Assembly: GCA_017404555.1 (NCBI GenBank)
Contig: JAFRCD010000002.1
Span: 123,793-164,492, forward strand
Direction of reading: 5' to 3'
Source of the DNA: Bacilli bacterium
GTDB lineage: Bacteria > Bacillota_I > Bacilli_A > RF39 > UBA660
DNA length: 40,700 nucleotides
The notes under the pieces are model-generated. The model worked only from the letters and a program-made list of their open reading frames with translations. It did not search any database and was not told the origin of the DNA. Position numbers and translations under genes: made by a program. Below are positions 16,026 to 24,873 of this stretch, piece by piece; the first letter of the stretch is position 1, and every line of letters begins with the position of its first letter.

Positions 16026-16050
16026 AAAAAAAGATGGATATTTCCATCTT
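16026..16050 (-). terminator. Terminator of the 16674-16059 WXG pair
   Basis: AAGATGGA (16031-16038) and TCCATCTT (16043-16050) form an 8-base stem with a 4-base loop. Seven T follow on the minus strand. Confidence 0.85.
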
Positions 16051-16058
16051 GTTATTTA

Positions 16059-16370
16059 TTATACATTTGAATCATGTAAGCTTGTTTCAGCTGCGCTTTG
16101 TGCAGTAGCCAAGTCTTCAGCTGAAGTTTCAATTCTTCCTTTAATAATTTCTACTTCTTCACTAAAAGCATTTACCATTTGACGCATTTTTGCTTTAATA
16201 TCAGCAATAGCAGCGTCAGTTCTTTCACTCTGTAATCCTCCAGTTGCCATAATTTCAGTATATTTCTTATCTAATGCCTCCATATCAGCATTAATTCTTT
16301 CCTCATATTTTACCTTTAATTCATCCATTTGAGCACGTATTGTGCTTACTTCTACTAAATTCTCTGCCAT
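16059..16370 (-). CDS. WXG100-like helical protein (no WxG)
   Basis: The 103-residue protein is almost all helix with a break at ATGGLQSER (about 42-50), which is the helix-turn-helix hairpin shape of WXG100/EsxA proteins. The tryptophan and the WxG turn are missing. It follows the 94-residue protein by 19 bases and shares its promoter and terminator, so the two probably form a heterodimer that is either a secreted factor or part of substrate targeting. Family membership is inferred from size, hairpin shape and locus. Confidence 0.65.
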   Translation of the reverse strand: MAENLVEVSTIRAQMDELKVKYEERINADMEALDKKYTEIMATGGLQSERTDAAIADIKAKMRQMVNAFSEEVEIIKGRIETSAEDLATAQSAAETSLHDSNV

Positions 16371-16389
16371 TTTTTATCATTCCCTTCTA

Positions 16390-16674
16390 TTATAGTTGTT
16401 CCATTTGACGAGCTAAACGTGCAACTTCACGCATTCCTCGTTCTTTGTTTTCAAGCATATTAACAAAATCATTTCTAGAATCCTGCAAAAATTCTGTTAA
16501 TACTTGAACTTGGCGTTCACCATTTCGAGTCACCCATTTTGGTGCTAATTCTCCTTTAACATTCTTTTCAATAAATTCATTAGTTGTTGTTGAAACTAGA
16601 TTCTTAGTTTCTTCAATAACTGAAGCTAACTTGTCAATTTCTTCTGGACTAAAATATATTGTGTCACTTGCCAT
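16390..16674 (-). CDS. WXG100-like protein
   Basis: The 94-residue protein is a helical hairpin whose turn reads LAPKWVTRNGERQVQ (about 43-57). It has the central tryptophan of WXG100 proteins, but the glycine is displaced (W-V-T-R-N-G rather than WxG). The ends, LASVIEETKNLVS and FVNMLENKERGMREV, fit an antiparallel four-helix dimer. It heads a two-gene unit with the 16370 protein, with TTCCTCC-type ribosome binding site complement upstream and a palindromic motif at 16728-16760 over the -35. Role: probable secreted or targeting subunit of the EssC-driven T7SS. Confidence 0.7.
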   Translation of the reverse strand: MASDTIYFSPEEIDKLASVIEETKNLVSTTTNEFIEKNVKGELAPKWVTRNGERQVQVLTEFLQDSRNDFVNMLENKERGMREVARLARQMEQL

Positions 16675-16706
16675 TTTTATTTCCTCCTATCTTTCTATAC
16701 ACTTTA

Positions 16707-16736
16707 ATTATATTATACTATTTTTATAAATGTAAA
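16707..16736 (-). promoter_or_regulatory. Promoter of the 16674 WXG pair
   Basis: TTTACA (16731-16736) and TATAAT (16707-16712) are spaced by 18 bases on the minus strand. A second TATAAT overlaps at 16712-16717. The -35 is one arm of the palindrome at 16728-16760. Confidence 0.5.
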
Positions 16737-16760
16737 TTGGTAGCTACCAATTTTACATTT
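16728..16760. repeat. Palindrome with TGTAAA/TTTACA arms (operator candidate B)
   Basis: Arms AAATGTAAA (16728-16736) and TTTACATTT (16752-16760) enclose a perfect 14-base palindrome, TTGGTAGCTACCAA, with one extra T. No T-run follows on either strand, so a terminator is unlikely. It overlaps the -35 of the downstream gene. Confidence 0.6.
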
Positions 16761-16768
16761 ATTTGACA

Positions 16769-17737
16769 TTATTTTATTCTGCGATAATATTGCCAATAAT
16801 CCACACCATTGCATGACACATTACCGTCTACGCTATTTTCATGAACCCATAGATCTTTTCCGTTTTTATCTTTACCATAGTAAATACCTATGTGGTTAAC
16901 ACCACTATCTGTTGGTTGCTGAAGAAAAGCTACATCTCCAGGTTTTAGTTCTGATTTGGAAATAGGTGTTGATGCTGCCCAAATAGTTTTAGTACCGCAC
17001 ATTAAGTATCCATCTTCCTCGGTATAACATAGTTTCTTGCCAGTTGTTTTATAATATGCCAGAGCAACAAACCCAGAACAATCAAGACCAGAAGGTGGAA
17101 TGCTTCCGTCTGGTAATGGTTTTCCGCAATCCTCCGGATTGAGCGGTCCTTCTTTAGAATCATACATATGATAAGGGATCATGCCTACATATTCATTAGC
17201 TGTATTTGCAAGCTTTTGTCCTTCATCATTTTTTTGGTACTCTACACTTTTTTCACTTTTACCAAATTCATTTAAAGAATTAGCTATTTTTCTTAAATCA
17301 TTTGCATATTCTAATTCATCACCAATTAATTTTTTGTTTTTGGTAAGTTCTGCTGCCACACTCAATATAACAGCTGCAGCCGCTTTTGCTTGAGTTTTTA
17401 TTTCTTCTTCAGTTTCTTTAACACTATCTTGAATATATTTGGCCTTTTCTAACCCTTCTTCATATCCATCTATTTGCCAAATGTTTTCATATACTTTTTG
17501 TTCATACCTTAAATAACTATATTCTCCATCACTTAAAGTCATAACATGTACCGGTGGCTTTGTGATAGTTGGTTCTTCGGCAACTTGTTCTCCATTGTAT
17601 GTGCTTAAAGCAGTACATGCATTATGCAATTGCATTATTTTACTGTTGATACTTTGAATATCATCCCCTACCTTTTTGGTTAAAGTTGCAATATCATCTA
17701 CAACAGTGGCGAGCCCGCTAACACTAGTATTACTCAT
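16769..17737 (-). CDS. Putative T7SS substrate with NlpC/P60 endopeptidase domain
   Basis: The 322-residue protein has a helical N-terminal region (1-160) that resembles that of the 13874 protein, and a C-terminal NlpC/P60 cysteine peptidase (about 172-322). The catalytic triad is visible: GLDCSGFV (Cys220), NHIGIYYG (His282) and WVHENS (His299). LKPGDVAF is the usual NlpC linker. Such enzymes cut peptidoglycan stem peptides. No Sec signal peptide is present, so T7SS export is inferred from the locus. Its start overlaps the end of the 103-residue helical gene by four bases, implying coupled translation of partner and effector. Confidence 0.85.
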   Translation of the reverse strand: MSNTSVSGLATVVDDIATLTKKVGDDIQSINSKIMQLHNACTALSTYNGEQVAEEPTITKPPVHVMTLSDGEYSYLRYEQKVYENIWQIDGYEEGLEKAKYIQDSVKETEEEIKTQAKAAAAVILSVAAELTKNKKLIGDELEYANDLRKIANSLNEFGKSEKSVEYQKNDEGQKLANTANEYVGMIPYHMYDSKEGPLNPEDCGKPLPDGSIPPSGLDCSGFVALAYYKTTGKKLCYTEEDGYLMCGTKTIWAASTPISKSELKPGDVAFLQQPTDSGVNHIGIYYGKDKNGKDLWVHENSVDGNVSCNGVDYWQYYRRIK

Positions 17738-18045
17738 AGTTTTTGCTTCCTTTCACTATAGGTAGTATTAAGTAGCTTACCCTGAACCGGTTTATATGTA
17801 ATATTTATACTACCAAGTCCGAGAACATTCTTCATTAGGGTAAACGATTCTTCAATATCAATTTTTCTTATTTGCTTTTCGAGCGCAGGGGTTGCCTTTC
17901 GCTTATCAACACTATTTAAAGTAGCAACAATTGCTTCTCGATATCTTTCAACATTCATTCGCAATGTTGTGATTTCTTTAGCTAATTCTTTTTGTTCATT
18001 GATAATCGCTATTTGCTCTTCTATTGACTGTTCAGAGATAGCCAT
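17734..18045 (-). CDS. Small helical T7SS partner protein
   Basis: This 103-residue protein has a long helix (about 5-50, MAISEQSIEEQIAIINEQKE onward), a basic stretch KRKATPALEKQIRK and a C-terminal extension LGSINITYKPVQGK. It resembles the short coiled-coil proteins (YwqH/DUF5082 kind) next to LXG effectors, though I cannot claim a family match. The ATG at 18045 follows AGGAGG; the frame stays open for 19 more codons, but these lie across the promoter. It shares four bases with the NlpC/P60 gene, so the two are probably a targeting-partner/effector pair. Confidence 0.65.
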   Translation of the reverse strand: MAISEQSIEEQIAIINEQKELAKEITTLRMNVERYREAIVATLNSVDKRKATPALEKQIRKIDIEESFTLMKNVLGLGSINITYKPVQGKLLNTTYSERKQKL

Positions 18046-18073
18046 AACAATTCCTCCTATCATATCTAGTTCT

Positions 18074-18102
18074 ATTATAAAGCAAAAATGTAAAGAAAAC
18101 AA
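18074..18102 (-). promoter_or_regulatory. Promoter of the NlpC/P60 effector unit
   Basis: TATAAT (18074-18079) with TTGTTT (18097-18102) lies on the minus strand with a 17-base spacer. The -35 falls within the loop of the palindrome at 18084-18117, and the near arm is in the spacer. Confidence 0.5.
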
Positions 18103-18117
18103 ATTCTTTACATTTTT
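18084..18117. repeat. Inverted repeat with TGTAAA/TTTACA arms (operator candidate C)
   Basis: Perfect 12-base arms AAAAATGTAAAG and CTTTACATTTTT are separated by 10 bases. A third half-site, CTTTACATT, follows at 18119-18126. It could also serve as a weak terminator of the esaB gene, since TTTTT is included in the arm. Confidence 0.6.
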
Positions 18118-18120
18118 ACT

Positions 18121-18375
18121 TTACATTATTATTAATTCTGTTCCGTTACGGATATCAGTATTCTTTAATATCTGCGCTTCATCATAGGCATTACCAGATA
18201 TTCGATTATAAAGTCTTTCATTATTAGTTATATCATAATACCCATTAGATATTTCCACTAAACTTTTAGAAAGTAAGATGACAAGGTCACCAATTCTTTT
18301 ACCAACTGGTAGAAAAACTTCATAATGGCTCTCAATATAGGGGACAAATAATTTTACTAATACTTTATTCTCCAT
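18121..18375 (-). CDS. esaB: EsaB/YukD ubiquitin-like T7SS protein
   Basis: The 84-residue protein matches the YukD/EsaB family: a beta-grasp start (VLVKLFVPYIESHYEVFLP), GKRIGDLVILLSKSL, and a C-terminal DIRNGTELIIM strand. It is a small cytoplasmic ubiquitin-like component of type VIIb secretion, with no C-terminal Gly-Gly and therefore not a conjugated tag. The ATG at 18375 is preferred because GGAAGGTGA lies eight bases upstream; a GTG three codons earlier is possible. It overlaps essC by 11 bases, indicating coupled translation with the motor. Confidence 0.85.
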   Translation of the reverse strand: MENKVLVKLFVPYIESHYEVFLPVGKRIGDLVILLSKSLVEISNGYYDITNNERLYNRISGNAYDEAQILKNTDIRNGTELIIM

Positions 18376-21300
18376 TATCTTCACCTTCCAACACTTTCAT
18401 CTTAATAGCATTACCCTTTTGAATTACATATCCAAAGTTACTTTCAATTGGTTCGTTTAGTTCTCTAAGTGGTGTTACTAAACTATGGATAGTAGATGAT
18501 CCTAGACCTCTTCCAATCCAGATACCTTCATCTAATGCAGCATTAGCTTTAAACCATGTTTCATAAGCAATACTCTTCATATCAATAATTCTAGCTATAA
18601 ATATTAGATGAACATTGTTTAGTTTGTTTAAATAATTACTTAAATTATTCTTAATATCATCTGGTATTAAGTTAATAAACTTATCAATACCATTAATAAA
18701 TACTAATAGAGGTTTATCTCTTTGCTTAGTAACTTCTTCATTAAATCTATTAAAGACATCATCAGTGGCTTTTAGATAAATGCTTTTAGCATAGTTACTA
18801 TTTGTATAAGCATTATTAAGATCTATTACCATAGTATCAATAGTACCAATCATATTAGTTTCCTTAATTACTAAATCAGTAAAGTTATTCATCATTTCTA
18901 CTTCTTCAGAATTAATTAGATTAATTTTACTCTTGGTAAAGTCATAAGTAACTACTCCTAAAGAGATTGCTTCTAATCCTACTGGAATATGTTGATAGTC
19001 AGAGAAAGAAGCTAAAACATCTTTAATAGTAACTTTTTCTGGTAATACTGGTATCTCTGGAGCTACTAGTTTAATATTTTGTTTTAGAGTACTTGTTACT
19101 TGTTTAATGTAATCATTAAGCTTGCTTTCTTCACAAACAGATGCTGTTTGGAATTCAAATATTTCATCACCAATTAGAGCTGCTCCTCTATTATCAGCAT
19201 CAGTTATATCAGGTGCCTTCTTACCAAGTAACATATTATATTCAATTTGTGAAGCAAGTTTTAATGGGATAATATTTGGGAATGATGAACGCATACCAAG
19301 ACGTAGTGACCTATCTGAAATAGCTGTCAAGATAACATGAACACCATATTTATGACCATCACGAGCTATTTTTTGTAAAAGGGTATCTTCATCTTCATAA
19401 GCTTCTTTAAATCCTTCATAACCAGTTACAATTAAGACAATATTAGGCATCGTTTTATTAGAATTCCTAATATAGAAATCATAACTACCATTATACTCTT
19501 GGAAAATACGTTTTCTGTTTTCAATTTCAGAATTTAGTATTCCCAATAATTTGTCTATTTTTTCAGTTTCATTAGCAAATATTACATCTCCTACTTGAGG
19601 AGCGGTTTTATACATCTTAAGAGTTTCACTATCAAAATCCATAATATAGATATTTACCTCTTCAGTAGTATAAGTAGTAATTAGGGAATAAATAATAGAA
19701 TTAGTAATAGTTATCTTTTCATTCATACTATAGATAACTGTATTACCTTTTTCATTTAAGTCAATAGTAAGTAATCCTTGTTTTTGTTCTTTAGGATTAT
19801 CATATTCACCAACAATACTTTGTAAAATAAAGTTTCTTTTAGCAAAGCGATATTTCTTCCGTAATTCATCAACAAAGATATTAGCCTGTAGTTTATCAAG
19901 CCATAGTTTTGGAATAGAAATATTTTCGTTTTTAGCTAAATTACTTAAGTATTTAACAATCTGTGGTAATTGCTCTCCCTTAACAACTGTACTTTCACTC
20001 TTAGGAGCAGAAATAGTCTTAATACTTCTACCTATTCCATCAATAAAGACAATAGAATCATCTCTTTCTTTATAAACTCGTTCTTGAGGAATATATAAAG
20101 CTCCAGAATAAGCAGATTGTCCCATTAAGAATAGTTCGTTATAACCAACTTGTAAATAGAAACGTCCTGCATCTTTTAAATCAGCCGCATCTGGTCTTTT
20201 AATTACTTCGTTAGAATCACTAGCATCTTGAACTTTTAGACAAACTCTAAATCTGGTATTAGACCAAATCTGATCATTGACAATACCACTTGGTTTTTGG
20301 GTCGCTAGAATCAAGTGAACTCCTAGGGAACGACCAATACGTGAAGTTGATATTAATTGATCCATAAACTCTGGTTGTTGCTGTTTAAGTTCAGCAAACT
20401 CATCAGAAATAATTACTAAATGTGAAATAGGTGTTTTTAAAAGTCCTTCACGATAATACTTTTGATATTTATAGATATCAATAGTACCTTCACCTATTTT
20501 TTCTCTGGCTTCATTGAATAGTGCTTGTCTTCTTTTTAATTCACTTTCAATAGATGCTAGAGAACGACTAATATCAGCAGCATCTAAGTTAGTAATTGTA
20601 CCTGCTAGATGAGGAAGTTTAACGCCAGTTTCTTTTGATTCAAAAGCACCAGCTAATCCTCCACCTTTATAATCAATTAAAACAAATGATACTTCTTCTG
20701 GATGATAATTAATAGCCATTGAAAGAATATAAGTCATTAAGAATTCTGATTTACCTGAACCAGTCATACCAGCAACTAATCCATGAGGACCATCTTTTCG
20801 TTCATGTAAATCTAATCTTAAAATATTTCCATGTTCATCAATTCCAATAGGTGCCCCCAAAGATACAATTGGATTATTATTCTTCCAACGATCTAGAGCA
20901 TTAAGTTGTTCTATCATACCAATATCATACATTTCTAAGAAGTTTAAAGTCTTTGGCATAACATAGTTTTCTAATTTATTCCTGATAGGAATATTAGCTA
21001 GTTTTAAAGCACAATAATTAAGATTAAAATTACTATTTTCTTCAATTGTAAACTTTCTTTCTGTTTCTTCAGATAACTCTGATTCAAAAGTAATACCATT
21101 TTTCATATCTTCTAAGTTGATAAAACCATTACACTGCGTTGGTAAGTTAGCTAGATTTGGATTTAAGATTAAGTAACTGAAACCATAATTAACTTTAGAT
21201 TCTAAAACATCACTAGTAATACCAAACTCCTTAGCTTGTTTATAGTCATCAGTAATAATTAAATAGTAAGTAGCAAATCTTTTATAAGCATCAGTTAAAT

Positions 21301-22906
21301 CTTCACTTTCCTTAAACACTTCTTTTCTAGCACTAAGCACTTTTTGTAAATAAGCAGATATCTCTCTTCCTTCTTCAAACTTAGTTGAGAAAAAGCGCAT
21401 ATTTTTACTATCATCAAAAGCATGAGGTAAGAAATGCATAAAATCCCAATATTTAGCTTTTTCTTCGTTAGTGAAGACAATTATTTTTAAATCATAATAA
21501 CTGTGCAAAGCCATTAATTGAACGAGTAAAATGTCTAGAAATTTCTTAGTATAAGCATATTTTCCTGTAATAGATAAAATGTTTTTCTTTACTAAAGATA
21601 ATACTTCTGGTACACCATCAATTTCTTTGTATTTATCTAAAATAACACGCATTTTTTCGTCCATAGTGTCTTCTTCAACACTGAACTTCTCTCCTGGAAA
21701 GTCTAAACCAATATTTAGATCTATTTTTCCAATACCTAAACGAACATTTAGGAAATCATTTTGATGTAGTTCTCTTTCCCAAAGACTACGACTATTTTGA
21801 GTAATAATGTTATAACACTCTAAAGGACTCTTGTTGTTTGATAAAAGAATCTGTTTTTGGTTACCTGCTATTTCTTTTAGTTCTTGTTCTTTCTTTTCTA
21901 AATATTCATTATACTTTTCCTCTATTTTAGCTTTTTTCTTTTTATGTTGTTTTTTCATAAAACGACGATTAAGAGTTGGCCAAAGAAGTGTTCCTCCCAA
22001 CATCGAAAACGACATAACTAAAGTAGGCATAACACTCATAGCATTACCAGTACCATTTCGTAAACTCATAAAAGCTACTACCATCATTACTAAAGAAACT
22101 GATCCCATGGTAAGCATTGGTCCAACCGTCAATAAAAGAGGTGTTTGATCTTCTTCGGGCATTTGCGGATGAGGATCAACTTTAAATGTTTTCTTATCAA
22201 TTACCTGCATAAAACGAGGTGAACGTTCAAAGTAATCTTTTTCTTCATATAATTCTACTTCGCTACTATCTTGTGACAAAGTCTTAGGTGTTCCTTTAGT
22301 TATTTGTTTAGCTGTTAGTTTATTAGAATTTACATGTACTGAATTATGAGGAGCACCAATAATTAAACGATTAGAAAAAGCAATTATTTTTAAACCCATC
22401 AAGAAAATAATATCCCCATGATTAAGTTTCATTTGTTTAGCAACTGGTTCACCATTAACAAAAGCTTTATACTCTCCTCCTGCTTCTTCTAAAACCCAAG
22501 AATTTCCCTTATAAGTTAAATTCAAATTAGAGTTTTCAACCAATTTATTTAAATAACAAATGTCATTAGTTTCTTTATTACCAATAGTAATAGTATTATC
22601 ACCTTTGATTTCATAATACTTTCTATTATCATCGTTAACATTAACTGAATAAATTATAAAATAAGCACCCGTATCTACTTCTTTCAATAACAAAAATTGA
22701 TAATTAGCAAGATAAGCACTCTTAAGCTCTTTATCATCATTAGACATTATTTTATAATTGCGGTTACTAGTAGCTAACCACTTACCATTAGATTCGCTGA
22801 TATTAATAATATTTTTACTTTCATCTTTAATAAAGTAACTTCCGTTTATTTTAGAAGGCAAAGTAAAACTAATTAGTTTTTGTTTAGATATAATATATAC
22901 AAACAT
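18365..22906 (-). CDS. essC: EssC, type VIIb secretion motor ATPase
   Basis: The 1513-residue protein matches EssC. Residues 1-190 cover the tandem FHA-like region (TITIGNKETNDICY, then FVNGEPV with LNHGDIIFLMG). Two membrane segments follow (about 258-281 and 288-311) and then three FtsK/SpoIIIE ATPase domains. Domain 1 has Walker A GMTGSGKS (713-720) and Walker B LVIISDE (about 829-836). In domains 2 and 3 the corresponding loops (YSMNEKITITNS near 1060 and LINSEEVEMMNNF near 1338) lack GxGKS/T, so only domain 1 looks like a normal ATPase. It drives export of WXG100 and effector proteins across the membrane. It has its own promoter and is followed by esaB. Confidence 0.95.
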   Translation of the reverse strand: MFVYIISKQKLISFTLPSKINGSYFIKDESKNIINISESNGKWLATSNRNYKIMSNDDKELKSAYLANYQFLLLKEVDTGAYFIIYSVNVNDDNRKYYEIKGDNTITIGNKETNDICYLNKLVENSNLNLTYKGNSWVLEEAGGEYKAFVNGEPVAKQMKLNHGDIIFLMGLKIIAFSNRLIIGAPHNSVHVNSNKLTAKQITKGTPKTLSQDSSEVELYEEKDYFERSPRFMQVIDKKTFKVDPHPQMPEEDQTPLLLTVGPMLTMGSVSLVMMVVAFMSLRNGTGNAMSVMPTLVMSFSMLGGTLLWPTLNRRFMKKQHKKKKAKIEEKYNEYLEKKEQELKEIAGNQKQILLSNNKSPLECYNIITQNSRSLWERELHQNDFLNVRLGIGKIDLNIGLDFPGEKFSVEEDTMDEKMRVILDKYKEIDGVPEVLSLVKKNILSITGKYAYTKKFLDILLVQLMALHSYYDLKIIVFTNEEKAKYWDFMHFLPHAFDDSKNMRFFSTKFEEGREISAYLQKVLSARKEVFKESEDLTDAYKRFATYYLIITDDYKQAKEFGITSDVLESKVNYGFSYLILNPNLANLPTQCNGFINLEDMKNGITFESELSEETERKFTIEENSNFNLNYCALKLANIPIRNKLENYVMPKTLNFLEMYDIGMIEQLNALDRWKNNNPIVSLGAPIGIDEHGNILRLDLHERKDGPHGLVAGMTGSGKSEFLMTYILSMAINYHPEEVSFVLIDYKGGGLAGAFESKETGVKLPHLAGTITNLDAADISRSLASIESELKRRQALFNEAREKIGEGTIDIYKYQKYYREGLLKTPISHLVIISDEFAELKQQQPEFMDQLISTSRIGRSLGVHLILATQKPSGIVNDQIWSNTRFRVCLKVQDASDSNEVIKRPDAADLKDAGRFYLQVGYNELFLMGQSAYSGALYIPQERVYKERDDSIVFIDGIGRSIKTISAPKSESTVVKGEQLPQIVKYLSNLAKNENISIPKLWLDKLQANIFVDELRKKYRFAKRNFILQSIVGEYDNPKEQKQGLLTIDLNEKGNTVIYSMNEKITITNSIIYSLITTYTTEEVNIYIMDFDSETLKMYKTAPQVGDVIFANETEKIDKLLGILNSEIENRKRIFQEYNGSYDFYIRNSNKTMPNIVLIVTGYEGFKEAYEDEDTLLQKIARDGHKYGVHVILTAISDRSLRLGMRSSFPNIIPLKLASQIEYNMLLGKKAPDITDADNRGAALIGDEIFEFQTASVCEESKLNDYIKQVTSTLKQNIKLVAPEIPVLPEKVTIKDVLASFSDYQHIPVGLEAISLGVVTYDFTKSKINLINSEEVEMMNNFTDLVIKETNMIGTIDTMVIDLNNAYTNSNYAKSIYLKATDDVFNRFNEEVTKQRDKPLLVFINGIDKFINLIPDDIKNNLSNYLNKLNNVHLIFIARIIDMKSIAYETWFKANAALDEGIWIGRGLGSSTIHSLVTPLRELNEPIESNFGYVIQKGNAIKMKVLEGEDNGE

Positions 22907-22934
22907 AACTTACCTCCTAATTATTCCTATTATA

Positions 22935-22963
22935 ATTATATAAGTTTTTTCCCTTTTTGGCAA
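22935..22963 (-). promoter_or_regulatory. Promoter of essC
   Basis: TTGCCA (22958-22963) and TATAAT (22935-22940) are spaced by 17 bases on the minus strand. No TGTAAA/TTTACA palindrome is present here. Confidence 0.65.
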
Positions 22964-22975
22964 GATATTACTAAT

Positions 22976-23001
22976 AAAAAAGAAACTCTTTTTAGTCTCT
23001 T
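22976..23001 (-). terminator. Terminator of the DUF4176 unit
   Basis: AAGAGACT and AGTTTCTT (22980-22987 and 22994-23001) pair with one G-T wobble and a 6-base loop. A T-run follows on the minus strand. Confidence 0.65.
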
Positions 23002-23002
23002 T

Positions 23003-23461
23003 TTAGTCTTCATTTGGATTTTCTAAATTTATTGGAACTTTAGGATTATTCACTGGATTTATAGTTGGGCTGGGATTTTGTGGTGTAGGAACACTTGGAC
23101 TGTTTTCAACGCTTGGCATTACTGAGATATTTTCTTCAATAGGCGTTGAATCTTCTGCACCATTATCTTTTTTAACACTTGCTTTTATTTCTTCATAATG
23201 TGCATTTAATTCTTTATTCATTTCTTGATATTCTTCACTATCATAGCCATTGTATAATACTTTTTCTATTTCATCATGATTAAATACTATAACGATATCT
23301 GAATCTATTATTCCGGCTGGATATGGACATCCTCCATAGTCAAACATGTCAGCGCCTTCTTCTTTTTGTTTAGGAAAAACGCAATAACTAGTTATCATTA
23401 CATTTCTCTTTGCTCCTTTTAATAATACAATTGTTCCAATTGGTAAAAATCTTTCTTTCAT
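23003..23461 (-). CDS. DUF4176 family T7SS-associated protein
   Basis: The 152-residue protein has the DUF4176 pattern: LPIGTIVLLKGAKRNVMITSY, then YGGCPYPAGIIDSDIVIVFN, then DEIEKVLYNGYDSEEYQEM. These proteins occur next to LXG-type effectors in type VIIb loci and act in effector targeting or folding. The C-terminal 50 residues are Pro/Ser/Asn-rich and probably disordered. It lies 19 bases after the 455-residue candidate effector and ends the three-gene unit that starts at 25245. Confidence 0.85.
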   Translation of the reverse strand: MKERFLPIGTIVLLKGAKRNVMITSYCVFPKQKEEGADMFDYGGCPYPAGIIDSDIVIVFNHDEIEKVLYNGYDSEEYQEMNKELNAHYEEIKASVKKDNGAEDSTPIEENISVMPSVENSPSVPTPQNPSPTINPVNNPKVPINLENPNED

Positions 23462-23480
23462 TTTCTCTCCTCTTTTTCTT

Positions 23481-24848
23481 TTATTTCTTCTTTAATTCAT
23501 CTATTGGATTGATTCCTGAAGGGAATTTTTTACTAGCGCCAGGTTTTAATTGATCACTATTAGAGTTTTCATCTTCCATTTCATCTATAGCAGCATTCTT
23601 TACACTTCTTTTTACTTGACCTGTAGTTTCTTTTTTTGCCATATTTCCTGTTAATTCTTGGTAGGTGCCTCTCTCTGCACTTCTTTTAGCCATATTGCTA
23701 TTTTTTCCTCCAACATATTCACCAGCACCATCAACCATACTATCTACCGCGCCCTCTTTCATTGATTTACCAGCTACTTTATATGGGTCTCTTCCCTCAG
23801 CTACATTTTGATTATATCGATCACCAACATTGCTGCCATACTCAGCTATCTTTTTACCTACATCCTTAAATGTTTTAGCAACAGGTGTTTCAGAACCCGC
23901 TTCAATAGCTACTTCATCAATATAAAGTTCACCAGAATACATGGCTTTATTACGTATTGCCGATTTAGAAAAAATCTTTGTTGCTGCAGTTTTAATTCCT
24001 GATGAAATCATACCAAAACCTGTTACATATCCTGCAGTTTGCAATAAATCAGCAGCTCCACCGTTACTCTTTATATAACTATTCTTCTTAAGCTTGTCAC
24101 CAGATTCTTTCCATTTTTCATCAGGTTTTGCCCATGAATCTACTGGCTTCGGTCCTTTAAAAGTAAAATCTTCAAAGTGACCCACAATATCATAAGCTGC
24201 TATATCTAAAAGTCCTTTTTCAAGTTTTTCTAAGCCATAATGACCGGCTATTTTACCTGATATAACATGAAACCCGTCAAATAAACCTTCAGCCATACCA
24301 ACAACACCTTTTTCAACATGCCATAGTGCCATCATCCCAGTTGCATATAATCGTTTAGCCTTATATCTCAAGCTCTTACCTTGCATATCAAAAATACTAT
24401 TAGTTCCACCTACGACTGATTTGCCAAAAGCATCAAATTTGTTTCCTAAAAGATTAGCAAAGGCTGCCGGTAGTTTACCTAATATTGGAATATCCTCTAT
24501 TCTACTAACGCCTTTGCTCCAATCTTTAATATTTTGACTGGCGTTACTAATGGCTGCTATGCTTTTATCTATGTTTTCACTAGCATTACTTGTTTCATTA
24601 CTAATGGAGCTTAGTGGCGATAGATTTATTTCAGTAGCCTTTCGAGCACTTTTGATAATCGATTTGCCACTTTCAACATTACTGTCGGCTTGAGCAACTT
24701 CTTGTTTAGCAGCATTCAATTGACTTTTTACGGTTTTAGTGTGACTTTCATTGTACACGACTCTACCAAGGTCTCTAGCGACACGGTTAGTAATTCTATA
24801 CTTTTCTTTTTGCTTTTTACTAGCCGCTGTAAAATCTGGTAGTGGCAT
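23481..24848 (-). CDS. Candidate T7SS substrate of unknown activity
   Basis: The 455-residue protein has a helical N-terminal region (1-115) with Ser/Ala/Asn-rich heptads (about 40-110), a Gly/Ala-rich hydrophobic middle (118-200, with MMALWHVEKGVVGMAEGLFDG) and a second hydrophobic patch (268-292, TAGYVTGFGMISSG). The C-terminal tail (about 350-455) is polar and charged. No enzyme motif or Sec signal is visible. Its place between a 123-residue helical protein and a DUF4176 protein matches an LXG-type effector operon, so I infer T7SS export. The hydrophobic patches could let it insert in a membrane. No immunity gene is adjacent. Confidence 0.65.
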   Translation of the reverse strand: MPLPDFTAASKKQKEKYRITNRVARDLGRVVYNESHTKTVKSQLNAAKQEVAQADSNVESGKSIIKSARKATEINLSPLSSISNETSNASENIDKSIAAISNASQNIKDWSKGVSRIEDIPILGKLPAAFANLLGNKFDAFGKSVVGGTNSIFDMQGKSLRYKAKRLYATGMMALWHVEKGVVGMAEGLFDGFHVISGKIAGHYGLEKLEKGLLDIAAYDIVGHFEDFTFKGPKPVDSWAKPDEKWKESGDKLKKNSYIKSNGGAADLLQTAGYVTGFGMISSGIKTAATKIFSKSAIRNKAMYSGELYIDEVAIEAGSETPVAKTFKDVGKKIAEYGSNVGDRYNQNVAEGRDPYKVAGKSMKEGAVDSMVDGAGEYVGGKNSNMAKRSAERGTYQELTGNMAKKETTGQVKRSVKNAAIDEMEDENSNSDQLKPGASKKFPSGINPIDELKKK

Positions 24849-24873
24849 ATCTCTCAGCTCCTTTCGTTAATTA

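Noticed and set aside
18365-18384. GTG start for esaB at 18384
   Set aside because: ATG at 18375 has the better SD spacing (GGAAGGTGA, eight bases) and gives the usual family N-terminus.
21831-22148. Plus-strand open frame opposite essC
   Set aside because: Shadow of the essC membrane/linker coding region with no start signals.
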